64,000 bases of DNA from Owenia fusiformis (GCA_903813345.2 CAIIXF020000007.1:12506714-12570713), one strand, 5' to 3'; counted from the stretch's first letter, positions 34,701 through 45,486 are shown. The notes: a model not told the origin generated them from the letters alone. Made by a program: numbers and translations.

Positions 34701-37700
34701 GAATCCAATCTGGAATTCTCTCATCCACTCCCCATGATACACAATGACCACGAACTGGGATGCTGAGTGATGAAAAATGGTAAGACATGGTAAAAACGGT
34801 TTAAAGGCTTTTATTATCACTAATGCTGTTGAATGCTGTTGTTTTCCATGTGATACACATTTAGCGAAAATCCAGTCGGTCACCGCATTATCTTAGAAGT
34901 GTCTTACGTTGTCTAGTGCTTTAGCTTTGTTTCAATTTTGAGAATTCAAGTACGTACCCATGTTCCCTCAGACTGTCAACTGCTATCTCAGGTCGGCCAT
35001 AGTTAATTTGCCCCTGAAATAAATTTATGTACGCATTTTATGAATTTGGTTTCTTTTATTTTGCCCGGATTGTCAATATATGAATTTCAATAATGATGGA
35101 AAACATATACTATAGTAGTTTAGTCAGTTTTACTGAGTAGATCGTACCTACCTTCTTCCGTTCCATCTGACGCCATTTTAATGCATTTTCTAAAACAGCC
35201 CACTCAAAGTTTTTGTAATAGAAGTCTTGATAGGGTTTGTTTGCTAGTTGAGAGCTGTTTATTCTCATTGCTTGGACTGCACTTCCAAAAGCAAATGGTC
35301 GACTTTTCTGCGATACCTCCACTTCGATGTCTGAGGGGTTAATGGACGATGATAGAGCTAGGCTTGAACAACGATAAATTTTATTAACCAAATATTCTAA
35401 AAATGGGTTCACATATCTATTTGTGCAGTCGAAATGTTGACACATGCGCAGACCTCTATTTAGTGATATTTTCATTTCAAATATGGCGGCCAATCCGATG
35501 TCTGACGACCCTTACAAAGAATCTAGGCAGTGTGCAATTTTACCTCCTGTGAAATAACAACTGGAATTTAGTAGTTGTTTTGTGTTTTATTATCATTCTG
35601 CATCGTAATTCTATGTGATGTGGTGTTGAAATGTCAGCAGAAATACATATCCATACGATAATCGAGTGAATCAGATAACAGATTTTTCGAAAACATGTCT
35701 CGTGCTAAGCGTGTAAAAACTTGTATTAACATGCTCAAAAGTGCCAATGTGCACATCAATGTCAAGCTAAATCAATGTTGTGTCTAAAACAGGTACCTGA
35801 TCTACTCAAAACAGCTTGTCATTCACGTATACACGCTTAGCAAACACGGCGAAATGATCTGAATCTTGGAATTTCGTTTGAGAGCTAGTAATGTTTGCTC
35901 CGGTCTTCGTCATAAGTGATCATCAGACTTCACGCATGCTCAGGAGAAAAACCATCAACCAATCACGTTTATAAATCAATTTTGCGCATGCGCCTTACAA
36001 CGGTAAAGAAATTTGTATTTATAAACGAACCAATTTGAGATAACCCGATATCAGTCGGAGAAATCTGACGATTTACGAAACTCACTTCAAAAAATCAAAT
36101 GCGGACTGACGGCGTATTCTACTATGTTTGGATCTAAGATTTTCAGCATAGATAAAGTCTTTTATGATCTTTCGAATGAGGTAAGTCTCTAGTTCGAAAG
36201 ACAATCGTATCAACTTGAACAAAAGTTGAGTTTTGACGAAAAATTTTAACATGCGCAGAAGTCCCATTTTCGTTGTACCATATTGACTGTGTGGCCACTT
36301 TTTAAGGCTATTTCAATCTTGTACCAGATCGACTCAGAACTGCCATGGTAATACTTATATGTTTATAAAATGACGTCACAATGATATAATATTGAAAACA
36401 CCCTAAATAGTTATTGATATTGTCATGGAGAACTTCAAATTACGTCACATCAAAATACTTAATACATGACGCACAATTATGACGCACAGTCGGAACAGAA
36501 AGCTCCTTAGAAACAGAAAATCTTCAGAATGAACAATGAAAACAATAAAACTGCTCATTGGGCACATATTTGACGATACGTGATGTATCCAAGGCAGGAA
36601 GGGGCGCCAATTGGTGGAGCCCCGTCCTTGCGGAATCAACCGCTCACACTACATGTACAGGATGGTGCTCCACAGCACGTCGGACTACAATCACTGTCGA
36701 CGCTTGAACGCCAACATAGAGCAAAAATACGTTGTTCGGTGCAGTTAGTGTTTGCCGGAGTATTTTTATTGATTGGTGGTATCGGATTGACTTTCTTTCA
36801 CGCAATTGTCTTGTCGGGTGAAGAAGAGGAAGGGGCGGATGTAGAAGAGGAAGGGTCGGGTTTTGGAGAGGAAGTGGACATTTTTTCAGCGTTTCAAATA
36901 ATAGGACCATTTCTAATTGGAATCGGGCTTATAATGTCGCTCATCGGAATTTTTCTTTACAATAAGGCAAAACGTGAATCCGTCATTACTGCAGAGCGTC
37001 AACGTGAGCAGTCTGACACTTCAAACATGGACTCCCAATCAGCACCGCCGACATTGTCAAATCAGGGTTGGCGACCAGGGTTACAGCCTTTGAACGCGCC
37101 ACCATCTATTTCAGGTACGACGTATGCAACACCGCCACATCCAGGTACTACTTTTCCAGGACCGCCGCATGCTGGTATTACTTTTCCAGGACCGCCACAT
37201 TCAGGTACTACTTTTTCAGAACCGCCACATCCTGGAACTACTTTTCCAGGACCACCACATCCAGATATTACTTTTCCAGGACCGCCGCATCCTGGTACTA
37301 TTATTCCAGGACCGCCCCATCCGTGTTCTACTTTTCCAGGACCGCCACCTCCAGGTACTACTTTTGCAGAACCGACACTTCAAAGTACTCAAATTCCTGC
37401 TAACTTGGCATCTCCAGGCCCACCACTACCCCCGGGCCCACCTCCACCCCCATATGTGCCGCCACCTCCATATTCAAGTGAACTACGGGGACAAGGCGTG
37501 GAATATAGAGGGATATCTGGAGCGGGACAATCTGCATTTAAGACCTAATTAAAAACATAGAATTTAGAACATTTGAAAAAGGGACAATGATACCTTTTGT
37601 GAAAAAAAACATTTCGTGGCCAATGTATACAATTCGGGGAAATGCAAAAGTTATTTTTTCATCTTACAGTCTCAAGGATCCAAATGAAATGACTGTTATC

Positions 37701-40700
37701 AGTTCTCTCGGTTTTATCATGATTTGATATATATTTATAATAATAAAAATGCATTACTTCAACTCAACACCTCCTTTTCTCATGGTGCTGATTTGCATAT
37801 TTATATTCGTCTCATGCTGTGGGTCCTCAATGATTTCACGCATAGAAACACTGTCGATGTTGTAGTTTATACTCGCATGGACAGGTTGGAGGAAGATGTA
37901 GGCAGAAGCTATATCTGTAAAAATAGTACATGTAGTAAGAGAAATATGAAACTGTTTTACTTCAAATCAGACTCCAATACAAATTACAGTGTAAATAATT
38001 CAACTGTGCTTAAAAACAAAAGTCAGTTTAAATATAGATTCTAACATGATATGTGATGTCACAATGACGAGAACAATTGATTTATTGGTCTATATTGGGG
38101 TATGTATGACCTGTAAATTTCAATATAGACCAAAAGATGTAATGACTATTACAATGCATACTCACCCCCTCTGAACCAATTTAGTCCAAAACATAAGAAT
38201 TTTTAGATTGAAAATAATCAAATCGGAAGAAACTTAGGTTTTATCATGTTAGAATCGTAACAAAGACCTCGATTCTATGATTTATGGCAAATATATGACC
38301 TCAAATTTTATTCTGTCCATTGCCAAAGACCTCAATCGCTATGCGATTTCGGTCTTTTAACAATGAACAGAATAAAAATTTCGGTCATATATTGGGCCAT
38401 AAATCATAGAATCTTGGTCTTTATTCCTTAATTCACACACATTGCACTGAGTCCATGCATGGCATAAATTCTTAAATATATGAAGTGAACAACAGATAGA
38501 CATGAAAATACACGTACCTTCATTTGGAATGAGGACATCTCCTCCAATAAGTTGCCAACCTAACTCTTCTCTCATCTGAGGTAGAACTCCAAACACCCTA
38601 CGGACCGTTCCACCTAGTAAGCAAACACCAAACATGTCATTAAAATGGAGAAGCTTCCGCTGACAGATTCTAGTCTTTCAGATTAACATTTATTCAGAAA
38701 AATGTAATAAAAGTAATATCACATTTAGAGTCCTTAACGGTGCAACATATGGATTTCTTTGCTTCGTCTCACCTCTCAACTGGTGAACCTAGCATTCAAA
38801 ATGGCGTATTCGCAAAATGAAACACATGTGGACTATATTTGATGGAAAATCTACTTAACATGAAATATCACGTTTTTTTGTTTGAAATTGTTGACAACCT
38901 GATACCATCCTTCAGTTGAGAGATATATAGATCCATAGCAGTAGTTACGGATTGCTTGGAGACTGTGAGAGATCAACTCACTTCTGCGCAGATTAATGGT
39001 CAGCATGGCTTGAACGCTGTCCCAGAGGACTTCCTCTCTGGTATTGGTGTATTTGATGGCTGCCCTAAGGTAGTAGTATCGTCCCTTCTCCAACTGCACA
39101 TTCTGAAGCATTGCTCCCCATCTTGCGCTTCTGTTAATTGAAATTTTTTTTTATCAGAATATTCTTCTACAAACACTGGAATCGTGAAATATAAGATAAA
39201 TTAACAGACAGAATCAGACATCGTTTGGGTCTTATGATTCCTTGACTTAAAATAAGTTTTATACTTTTTCCAAGGAAAAATAGTTTTACATTAATGTGTT
39301 TTTTCTATAAGAATGGATAGGCCTATGCATATTTATTATTTGGAAGAATCTACATATTTTGACATTTCCTCAAATGTATACAGTACTATCTTTTATTGTT
39401 GTGTTATCTATCGATCTGGATATGTACATGTACATCTCTAGATAAAAAGAAAAGAAAAAACATTGGATATTGTTGTGTAATGACATGAAACTATAATTAC
39501 AAATGTAAGTTTGGCACAATCCATGATTGTGCTGTCAGTATTGTGTTATGCGCTGAGGCCATCTAGCGGCAATAAATAGAACTAGACGCCATATTGAAAA
39601 GAGCATGGTTTTGTTGACCTAGATATTAAATGGATCAATTACATCTTATAGTGAGTTAATCACCTGGAATAAGTAATTCTACATAGTGTCAGATGAACCA
39701 TAGAACCCTGAAATGCTCTGAAATGGACTGAACAGTGAGTAGAGTGAAGAGGAAAATACTTTGAAAAATTTTGACAGAAAATTTATCAATTTATGAAAGC
39801 TTGCAAGAATTAATTGGAGTTTATCATAGATATCTTCACTGGATTAACATTGTATCAGTGCCAAATAGACATATCAGATATTGATAATGGCGTGTAAATT
39901 ACCACCACCAGAGGGATTTAATTTCGCTACACCAAACTTATGGCCTGCATGGAAGAAGCGATTCCACAGGTTCAGGCTTGCTACAGAATTATTCAAGAAG
40001 CCTAATGAGGTGCAAGTGAGTGCATTATTGTATGCAATGGGATCAGAGTCTGAGAAAATATATGAAACATTTGTATTTCCACCAACACCTGTTGTTGAAG
40101 GTGAGGAAGGTCAGCCAGCTGCTCAAGGTGCAATTGCTGCTAGTGTAGAGCCGGACTATGATCTAGTGATCCAGCGTTTTGATGGATATTTTATTCCGCA
40201 ACGAAATATTGTATATGAACGTACTGCATTTGAAAGGATGACGCAGGCTAAAGGTGAACCAGTAGAACAATATATTCGTAGACTTTACGAGCAAGCTGCT
40301 AAATGTGAGTTCACTGACAAGGATGAACGGATTTTAATGCGGATAATTATTGGCATTACTGACTCTGAATTGTCATTAAAGCTACAGGAACCAAGGGAAC
40401 CAGAATTAACATTGTCTCAGACTATAGCTATGGTACGGAGCAAGGAACAAGTACAACTCGAGAATAAGGCTCTGTCGACTGAAGTTGAAACCGTATCAGC
40501 GATTAAGGATCGAAAGACATTTAATTTCAGCAAGTCAAAGCCAGTGCGACAAAAATCTGAGGCTTCCAGTAAGAAGCCAGATTCCCAAACTGCCATCCGT
40601 AATGATTGTTCTAAGTGCGGACTTACACATGATAGGGGACATTGCCCGGCGGCTAATCGAAAATGTAATAAGTGCGGAAAAATGGGGCACTACGGGAGAA

Positions 40701-43700
40701 AGTGCCGATCGACATCCTGTAAGAAGGCTGTCAGAGAGGTCGAATGCGACGACAGTTCAGACGACATTGATGATGTTTTCTACATTGATAATGTGAACGT
40801 AAGTACGGTTCGATCTACTAATGTAAAACCCTGGAGAATTTTGTTGCCAGTAAACAAGAATATCATTGATTTCAAAATTGATACTGGGGCGGATGTGTCT
40901 GTGCTCAGTCATGATATTTATACTCAGTTAGACCCCAAGCCCAAGTTGAAGTCTATGGGGGGTAGGTCTGTAACTAGTCCTGGGGGGGATTTATCTGTGG
41001 TAGGAGAGTTTGTAGCAGAGGTGCCATATCGCAATGTAAAATATAAAATGCGGACTATAGTAGTCAAAAATAAGACTGATTGTTTACTTAGTCGAGCCGC
41101 AGCGGATAAAATGAACCTAGTGACGCGTAATCAGTGGGTAAACAATGTTCGCGAAGAGAAGATTATTATGTCCGGAGATTCCGTCGGCAAAAGTACAAAA
41201 TCTCGCGAATTACCCATAATGAAATGTAAACCAGTGACCATATCATTAAATGAGGATTGTAAACCATATTCACTCGCCGTGCCGCGACGCATTGGATTAA
41301 ATCTAATGAAACCGTGCCGAGAGCAGTTAGAGAAAATGGTTGAAAGGTCAGTTATACGCCGCGTCGAGGAGCCCACTGATTGGGTAGCGCCTATGGTTCC
41401 GGTTTTGAAGAAAAACGGGTTGGATGTCCGTATAGCGGTGGATTTGAAAAGATTGAATCAATCTGTAAAACGTGAAAGATACGTTATGCCTACGCTAGAT
41501 GATATTACACACAAGTTGGCAAAATGCAACACATTTTCAAAATTGGATGCCAAGAGCGGTTATCACCAGATACCTTTAAATCCGGAGTCGCAACTGTTGA
41601 CCACATTTATTACACCGTTTGGGAGGTTTTGTTTCCAAAGGTTGCCAGAGGGGGTAAGTTGTGCACCTGAGATTTATCAGAGGACAATGTCTGAGATTCT
41701 TAAAGATATGCCTGGAACATCAGTTTGGATGGATGACATCCTTGTGTATGGTAAAACAGTTCAAGAGCATAATAAGAATCTTGACAATGTTCTCAAACGC
41801 TTAAAAGACATGAATGTGACATTGAATCGCGAGAAATGTGAGTACCGGAAATCAAGCATTGAATTTCTTGGATACATTTTCAGTGAAAATGGAATGAGTC
41901 CAGATCCAAAGAAAGTACAAGCGATTGTGGACATGCAAAAGCCTTCTAACGTAGAAGAGCTTAGACGGTACCTCGGGATGGTTCAATTCCTTGGTCGGTT
42001 TGTGCCAAATTTATCGACGGTTTTGAAACCGCTCAATGAGCTATTGCGTAAGGATAATGTGTGGGTATGGACAGATATACAACAAGATGCTTTTGATAAG
42101 GTCAAGTCCATGCTTTCTACAGCACCGAGTTTAGTGTATTATGAAATTGGACGTCCTACAATGGTAAGTGCAGATGCCAGTTCCTACGGGTTAGGGGGAG
42201 CAATTTTTCAGAAACATGAGAAAGGATGGCTTCCGGTAAGTTTCGTATCACGTACCTTGACTGATGCTGAGACAAGATATGCACAAATCGAAAAAGAGTG
42301 CCTGGCCTCAGTTTGGGTATGTGAGAGGTTTGATCGATATCTCATAGGTTGTGAAAAGTTCAAACTTTTGACGGACCACAAACCATTGGTACCTTTGATT
42401 AGGGATAAGGATATAGACAAAGCTCCGATAAGATGTCAGCGGATGTTGCTACGGTTACTTAGATATAATCCCGAGGTTGAACATTGCGCAGGGAAAAATT
42501 TGGTAGTCGCGGATCAGTTATCGCGATCTCCATTAAATTCCAATTTTGGAGCTCAAGACAGTATCGACAGTATTGAGAGTTATGTCAAATCAGTGATTAC
42601 TGATATACCTATTTCACCCACCAGATTAGACATGATAAGAGAGGCAACAAAGTCAGATAGTAATTTATCGCGAGTATATGCATATACACTTTCTGGTTGG
42701 CCCAAATATCACAAAGATGTGTCTATTGAGTTGAGACCATATTACGATGCGCGCGCTTCTATCAGCGTATACGATGAGTTACTTCTATTCGGGAATAGAA
42801 TCATTATCCCCATGTCAATGCGTGACGATATTCTAGAAAAGATTCACGCGGGTCATTTTGGGATTCAAAAATGTCGTGAGAGAGCTGCCACAAGTGTTTG
42901 GTGGCCAGGCCTTTCAAGTGCCATTCAAAATAAAGTCGCTAATTGTCAACATTGTGAAGAAAAGCGAGCTTCAAATCCAAGCGAGACACTATTACCAACA
43001 CCATTACCAGACAGACCTTGGCAAAAACTAGCCACGGACCTTCTAGAACATGCTAAAAAGAACTATCTTGTAATAGTTGACTACTTTTCACGTTATTTAG
43101 AGGTTTTACATGTTCCTGGGTCTGTGACTTCCCAACAGGTCATTGACAAACTTAAAACTGTGTTTGCAAGATTCGGTATTCCTGAGACCTTGATATCGGA
43201 CAACGGACCTCAATTTAAGTCATATGAGTTTAAGCGGTTCGCAGAAGAATACGATTTCAAACACGTAACGAGTAGTCCACATTTTGCGCAGGCTAACGGC
43301 CTCGCAGAACGCGCAGTTCAAACGGCCAAGCGTATTTTATCAACAAATGACCCTCAGTTAGGTCTTATGAGTCACCGTGCAACTCCAGTTAATGCTACAG
43401 GCAAAAGCCCGGCACAGCTGCTCATGGGACGTAACTTGAGAACCACATTACCCACTATTTCAAGGAATCTTGATCCTGATTGGTCGGATATGAGAGAAAT
43501 GAGAAATCGCGATCAGAGAGCAAAACTGATTTATGCAAAGAATTTCAATTCTAACAAAGGGGCAAAAGCCTTACCAGAACTAAAACCGGGAGATCGGGTT
43601 AGAATCAAGTTAGACAAAGAAAAACAGTGGAGTTCACCAGCGAAAGTAGAGAGAAAAGCGCAAACTCCGCGTTCATATATTGTTAATCATGAGGGGACTC

Positions 43701-44704
43701 TTTATCGGAGAAATAGAAAGAATCTACTCCAAACTCAAGCCATGTTAAAACCAAAGCTTTCATGGGATAAACTGTTCCAAAATACTGATTGCCCTCAAAC
43801 TCTTGAGTCACAGGCAAGACCAGTTACAAATCAGATTGAGAGTCCTATTAAGAATATTCCACCCAGCAAGCTTCCCAATCTAAGCACAGATACTGAGCTT
43901 CAAACCCCTTCATTTCATGCTAGTGGCAACCAGGGTATTAGTAGTTCCAACAGTGCTTCAACAAGTATGAGTGGATACACCACACGTAGTGGTAGAGCAG
44001 TAGTAAAGCCACTCAGATACCAGAACTAATAGTTCTAGGTTATAACATTTGCATAAAGTGATATATATAGTGTGTTCATTCATAAACAGTTTGTATGTAA
44101 AAACTGTGGACAGTAAAAGTGTGTTTAATATATTGAGATTTTAGTTTATTTCATACAGAGACAATTAAAGCCAAGATGTTATTCATGCACAGCATCATTA
44201 GAGACTTTAAATGTAAAGTTTTATTTTATTGACTTTTGAGATACAATTGTTTAAAGTGATACTTAAACTTAAAGAGGGAGATGTTGTGTAATGACATGAA
44301 ACTATAATTACAAATGTAAGTTTGGCACAATCCATGATTGTGCTGTCAGTATTGTGTTATGCACTGAGGCCATCTAGCGGCAATAAATAGAACTAGACGC
44401 CATATTGAAAAGAGCATGGTTTTGTTGACCTAGATATTAAATGGATCAATTACATCTTATAGTGAGTTAATCACCTGGAATAAGTAATTCTACAGATATA
44501 TATTTACTACCTTCCACTGACGCTTCCACACCAGCTATCCTTGTGAGCCCCAGAATTCACCCTCGCAATCTTGCAGCCCCTGGCGTACCATTCACCATTA
44601 ATTGCATTCTCAAAATCTCCATTTTTTATAAGTTCTGGCCCGAGTGTATATCCTACTATGATTGGAAAGCTACAGCATAATAATATCAAGACAAACTCTT
44701 TCAT
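31725..44704 (-). CDS. GH10 glycoside hydrolase (xylanase-like), gene A
   Basis: Eleven exons (5' to 3'): 44704-44511, 39130-38982, 38613-38518, 37914-37758, 35362-35152, 35013-34958, 34762-34625, 34291-34120, 32973-32866, 32547-32332 and 32081-31725; 1,854 nt, 617 residues. Signal peptide MKEFVLILLCCSFPIIVG, then a CBM4_9-like module (about residues 19-160) and a GH10 domain (about 200-500) with RGHCVSWG, the acid/base Glu343 in HWDVNNEDLHG, the nucleophile Glu444 in WITEHDI, and WGFWDQAHW. GH10 enzymes cut beta-1,4-xylan, and some animal members cut related glucans; this one should act outside the cell, probably in digestion. Exons 2-10 match genes B and C in length. The last exon is longer, adding about 45 residues. 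Intron 1 holds a Gypsy element, intron 4 a nested gene, intron 8 a transposon. Start supported by the TATA box at 44,790. Confidence 0.93.
33093..34006 (-). mobile_element. Non-autonomous element with ATGTCCCC ends (copy 2, inverted)
   Basis: Reverse-oriented relative of 21,234-22,385. The end 'ctatgtggtggggacat' at 34,006 and 'atgtccccatctatgg' at 33,093 are the terminal inverted repeats. The modules with 'aaaatccaaaatggc' and 'ctgaaaatttgaaattgatc' recur three times. A 'ggacggacagacgg' run lies beside the right end. It sits in intron 8 of GH10 gene A. Confidence 0.65.
36583..37548 (+). CDS. Two-TM protein with 10-residue Pro-Gly repeats and PPPPY tail (321 aa)
   Basis: Intronless and nested antisense in intron 4 of GH10 gene A. 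Starts MYPRQEGAP, like the paralogue at 29,510. Two hydrophobic segments lie at about residues 51-77 (CSVQLVFAGVFLLIGGIGLT and on) and 104-126, separated by a very acidic loop (EEEEGADVEEEG), and are followed by YNKAKRESV, close to the YKKAKESV of the paralogue. Residues about 185-275 are nine tandem copies of a 10-residue unit (consensus TFPGPPHPGT), encoded by a clean 30-bp repeat. The tail is PPPPPYVPPPPYSS. The same architecture in both proteins marks them as paralogues. PPxY motifs suggest binding to WW-domain proteins. Function is otherwise unknown; I do not recognise a named family. Possible AATAAA at 37,742. Confidence 0.8.
   Translation: MYPRQEGAPIGGAPSLRNQPLTLHVQDGAPQHVGLQSLSTLERQHRAKIRCSVQLVFAGVFLLIGGIGLTFFHAIVLSGEEEEGADVEEEGSGFGEEVDIFSAFQIIGPFLIGIGLIMSLIGIFLYNKAKRESVITAERQREQSDTSNMDSQSAPPTLSNQGWRPGLQPLNAPPSISGTTYATPPHPGTTFPGPPHAGITFPGPPHSGTTFSEPPHPGTTFPGPPHPDITFPGPPHPGTIIPGPPHPCSTFPGPPPPGTTFAEPTLQSTQIPANLASPGPPLPPGPPPPPYVPPPPYSSELRGQGVEYRGISGAGQSAFKT
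37154..37390 (+). repeat. 30-bp in-frame coding minisatellite
   Basis: About eight to nine units of 30 bp with the core 'acttttccaggaccgcc' inside the PPPPY gene. Most unit differences fall in codons 7-10 of the repeat. The shorter paralogue has only hints of the same motif (PGATFP, near its residue 195), so the array expanded in this copy. Confidence 0.85.
38261..38424. repeat. Foldback hairpin in intron 3 of GH10 gene A
   Basis: 'aagacctcgattctatgattt' at the left is mirrored by 'aaatcatagaatcttggtctt' at the right. The arms continue inward ('atatatgacc...attttattctgt' / 'acagaataaaaatttcggtcatatatt', given in two pieces: acagaataaaaattt and cggtcatatatt). It shares the '(a)tatagacc / ggtctata' style with the hairpin at 4,001. 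Confidence 0.65.
39471..39683 (+). repeat. 5' LTR of the Gypsy element
   Basis: 213 bp, begins TGTTGTGTAA and ends AATTCTACA. The sequence just after it ('tagtgtcag') resembles a primer-binding site for a Leu- or Ser-type tRNA, which is a weak guess. Confidence 0.93.
39887..44029 (+). CDS. gag-pol polyprotein of the Gypsy element
   Basis: One continuous frame of 1,380 residues from the ATG at 39,887. Gag occupies roughly the first 230 codons. Two CCHC zinc knuckles lie at about 40,610-40,710, the aspartic protease around 40,870-41,120, reverse transcriptase about 41,300-41,900, RNase H about 42,150-42,520, and integrase (zinc-binding part near 42,840-42,970, catalytic core about 43,010-43,340). 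The tail after integrase is Ser/Pro/Thr-rich and shows no chromodomain. Part of a mobile-element fossil; it does not belong to the host gene around it. Confidence 0.93.
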   Translation: MACKLPPPEGFNFATPNLWPAWKKRFHRFRLATELFKKPNEVQVSALLYAMGSESEKIYETFVFPPTPVVEGEEGQPAAQGAIAASVEPDYDLVIQRFDGYFIPQRNIVYERTAFERMTQAKGEPVEQYIRRLYEQAAKCEFTDKDERILMRIIIGITDSELSLKLQEPREPELTLSQTIAMVRSKEQVQLENKALSTEVETVSAIKDRKTFNFSKSKPVRQKSEASSKKPDSQTAIRNDCSKCGLTHDRGHCPAANRKCNKCGKMGHYGRKCRSTSCKKAVREVECDDSSDDIDDVFYIDNVNVSTVRSTNVKPWRILLPVNKNIIDFKIDTGADVSVLSHDIYTQLDPKPKLKSMGGRSVTSPGGDLSVVGEFVAEVPYRNVKYKMRTIVVKNKTDCLLSRAAADKMNLVTRNQWVNNVREEKIIMSGDSVGKSTKSRELPIMKCKPVTISLNEDCKPYSLAVPRRIGLNLMKPCREQLEKMVERSVIRRVEEPTDWVAPMVPVLKKNGLDVRIAVDLKRLNQSVKRERYVMPTLDDITHKLAKCNTFSKLDAKSGYHQIPLNPESQLLTTFITPFGRFCFQRLPEGVSCAPEIYQRTMSEILKDMPGTSVWMDDILVYGKTVQEHNKNLDNVLKRLKDMNVTLNREKCEYRKSSIEFLGYIFSENGMSPDPKKVQAIVDMQKPSNVEELRRYLGMVQFLGRFVPNLSTVLKPLNELLRKDNVWVWTDIQQDAFDKVKSMLSTAPSLVYYEIGRPTMVSADASSYGLGGAIFQKHEKGWLPVSFVSRTLTDAETRYAQIEKECLASVWVCERFDRYLIGCEKFKLLTDHKPLVPLIRDKDIDKAPIRCQRMLLRLLRYNPEVEHCAGKNLVVADQLSRSPLNSNFGAQDSIDSIESYVKSVITDIPISPTRLDMIREATKSDSNLSRVYAYTLSGWPKYHKDVSIELRPYYDARASISVYDELLLFGNRIIIPMSMRDDILEKIHAGHFGIQKCRERAATSVWWPGLSSAIQNKVANCQHCEEKRASNPSETLLPTPLPDRPWQKLATDLLEHAKKNYLVIVDYFSRYLEVLHVPGSVTSQQVIDKLKTVFARFGIPETLISDNGPQFKSYEFKRFAEEYDFKHVTSSPHFAQANGLAERAVQTAKRILSTNDPQLGLMSHRATPVNATGKSPAQLLMGRNLRTTLPTISRNLDPDWSDMREMRNRDQRAKLIYAKNFNSNKGAKALPELKPGDRVRIKLDKEKQWSSPAKVERKAQTPRSYIVNHEGTLYRRNRKNLLQTQAMLKPKLSWDKLFQNTDCPQTLESQARPVTNQIESPIKNIPPSKLPNLSTDTELQTPSFHASGNQGISSSNSASTSMSGYTTRSGRAVVKPLRYQN
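44282..44494 (+). repeat. 3' LTR of the Gypsy element
   Basis: 213 bp, practically identical to the 5' LTR. It is preceded by the polypurine tract 'aaagagggaga' and followed by the GATAT target duplication. Confidence 0.93.
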
Positions 44705-44789
44705 TTTAAGTAACACAAACGTTTCCAGAATTTTGGGGACTTGTGGAGTGAGTTCGGCCGATAAATTAAGTCCAGACAATGCAGTTAGG

Positions 44790-44797
44790 TTTATATA
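44790..44797 (-). promoter_or_regulatory. TATA box of GH10 gene A
   Basis: TATATAAA on the minus strand, 86 bp upstream of the start codon at 44,704. Transcription would begin near 44,765, so an upstream in-frame ATG at 44,779 would not be in the mRNA. This decides the start at MKEFVLIL, which also gives a proper signal peptide. Confidence 0.65.
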
Positions 44798-45456
44798 GGT
44801 CCCCGTTCCCCAGCTGTTAATGAAATGTTAAAATAAGTAAATGAAACAAACATTCGAATCAATTAATTGGTTTATCTATAGCTCTGGCCAGATTCGTAGA
44901 TACCCATTGTAACTGGTAATTACTTCTGTCAAGTGATGTGTAGTGATATCATCATCTAATTAGTTATGGTAGAGTTCAGTGAAGGGTCACTGAAGTTACT
45001 TTCAAAGCTGTGAACTTTGGAACATGCGGACGATACACTCCTCTCAAAAAGTTTGGCAAAACAAAGTTAACTTTTGCATGTTTAAACTTGTTTTTGAAAT
45101 AATTCAACAAATTAACAGGCATTGTACACAATGTAGCAGTCATTTCTTGAAGAAGTCTTCAACGACAATTTAGAAGATTGTGGTTTACATTTTATTTTTT
45201 TCCAAATTTTCAAGTATAGCAGCAGGCGAACAAAAGGAGAAGATGTGGACCGAGGCAAGAAAAACTTACAGAATTATATTAGAAGATATAAACTATACCA
45301 AAACATTTTACATGGAAACTATTGGGTTGATCGGGGCGTGGTTTTCTACCAAACTTTACTAAAATCATAAAGAACGTACGCTGGACAAAATGCTGAATAA
45401 ATCAGTCGTAATTGACATAATCAAACAACAGATACAGTTTTTAAACAAACATTCCA
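44798..45456. other. Spacer between GH10 genes A and B
   Basis: No gene. A fragment near 45,022-45,060 ('acactcctctcaaaaagttt') matches the terminal repeat of the mariner-like element at 52,963. The last 200 bp, around 'gttgatcggggcgtggtttt', are homologous to the sequence 3' of gene C (51,790-51,870), so the duplicated unit extends past the stop codons. Confidence 0.55.
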
Positions 45457-45462
45457 TTTAAT
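45457..45462 (-). terminator. Poly(A) signal ATTAAA of GH10 gene B
   Basis: ATTAAA on the minus strand, 25 bp after the stop codon of gene B. The same hexamer is at the same place behind gene C. Confidence 0.5.
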
Positions 45463-45486
45463 AATTTCTATTTTGCACATCAGAAA

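Larger units (their letters stand above)
39466..44499 (+). mobile_element. Ty3/Gypsy LTR retrotransposon, looks whole
   Basis: 5,024 bp from 39,471 to 44,494, bounded by 213-bp LTRs (TGTTGTG...CTACA) and flanked by the 5-bp target duplication GATAT (39,466-39,470 and 44,495-44,499). The LTRs differ at about one site, which points to a very recent insertion. A single long gag-pol frame (39,887-44,029) has parts in the Ty3/Gypsy order: gag with zinc knuckles, protease, reverse transcriptase, RNase H, integrase. No envelope gene. A purine-rich tract (44,271-44,281) abuts the 3' LTR. The single frame and short LTRs fit the Mag/C-clade type, which is an inference. No break is evident. It lies antisense in intron 1 of GH10 gene A. 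Confidence 0.95.

Noticed and set aside
37068-37403. Alternative frames across the 30-bp repeat of the PPPPY gene
   Set aside because: Repeat-induced shadows; the PPPPY frame has a start, TM segments and a paralogue.
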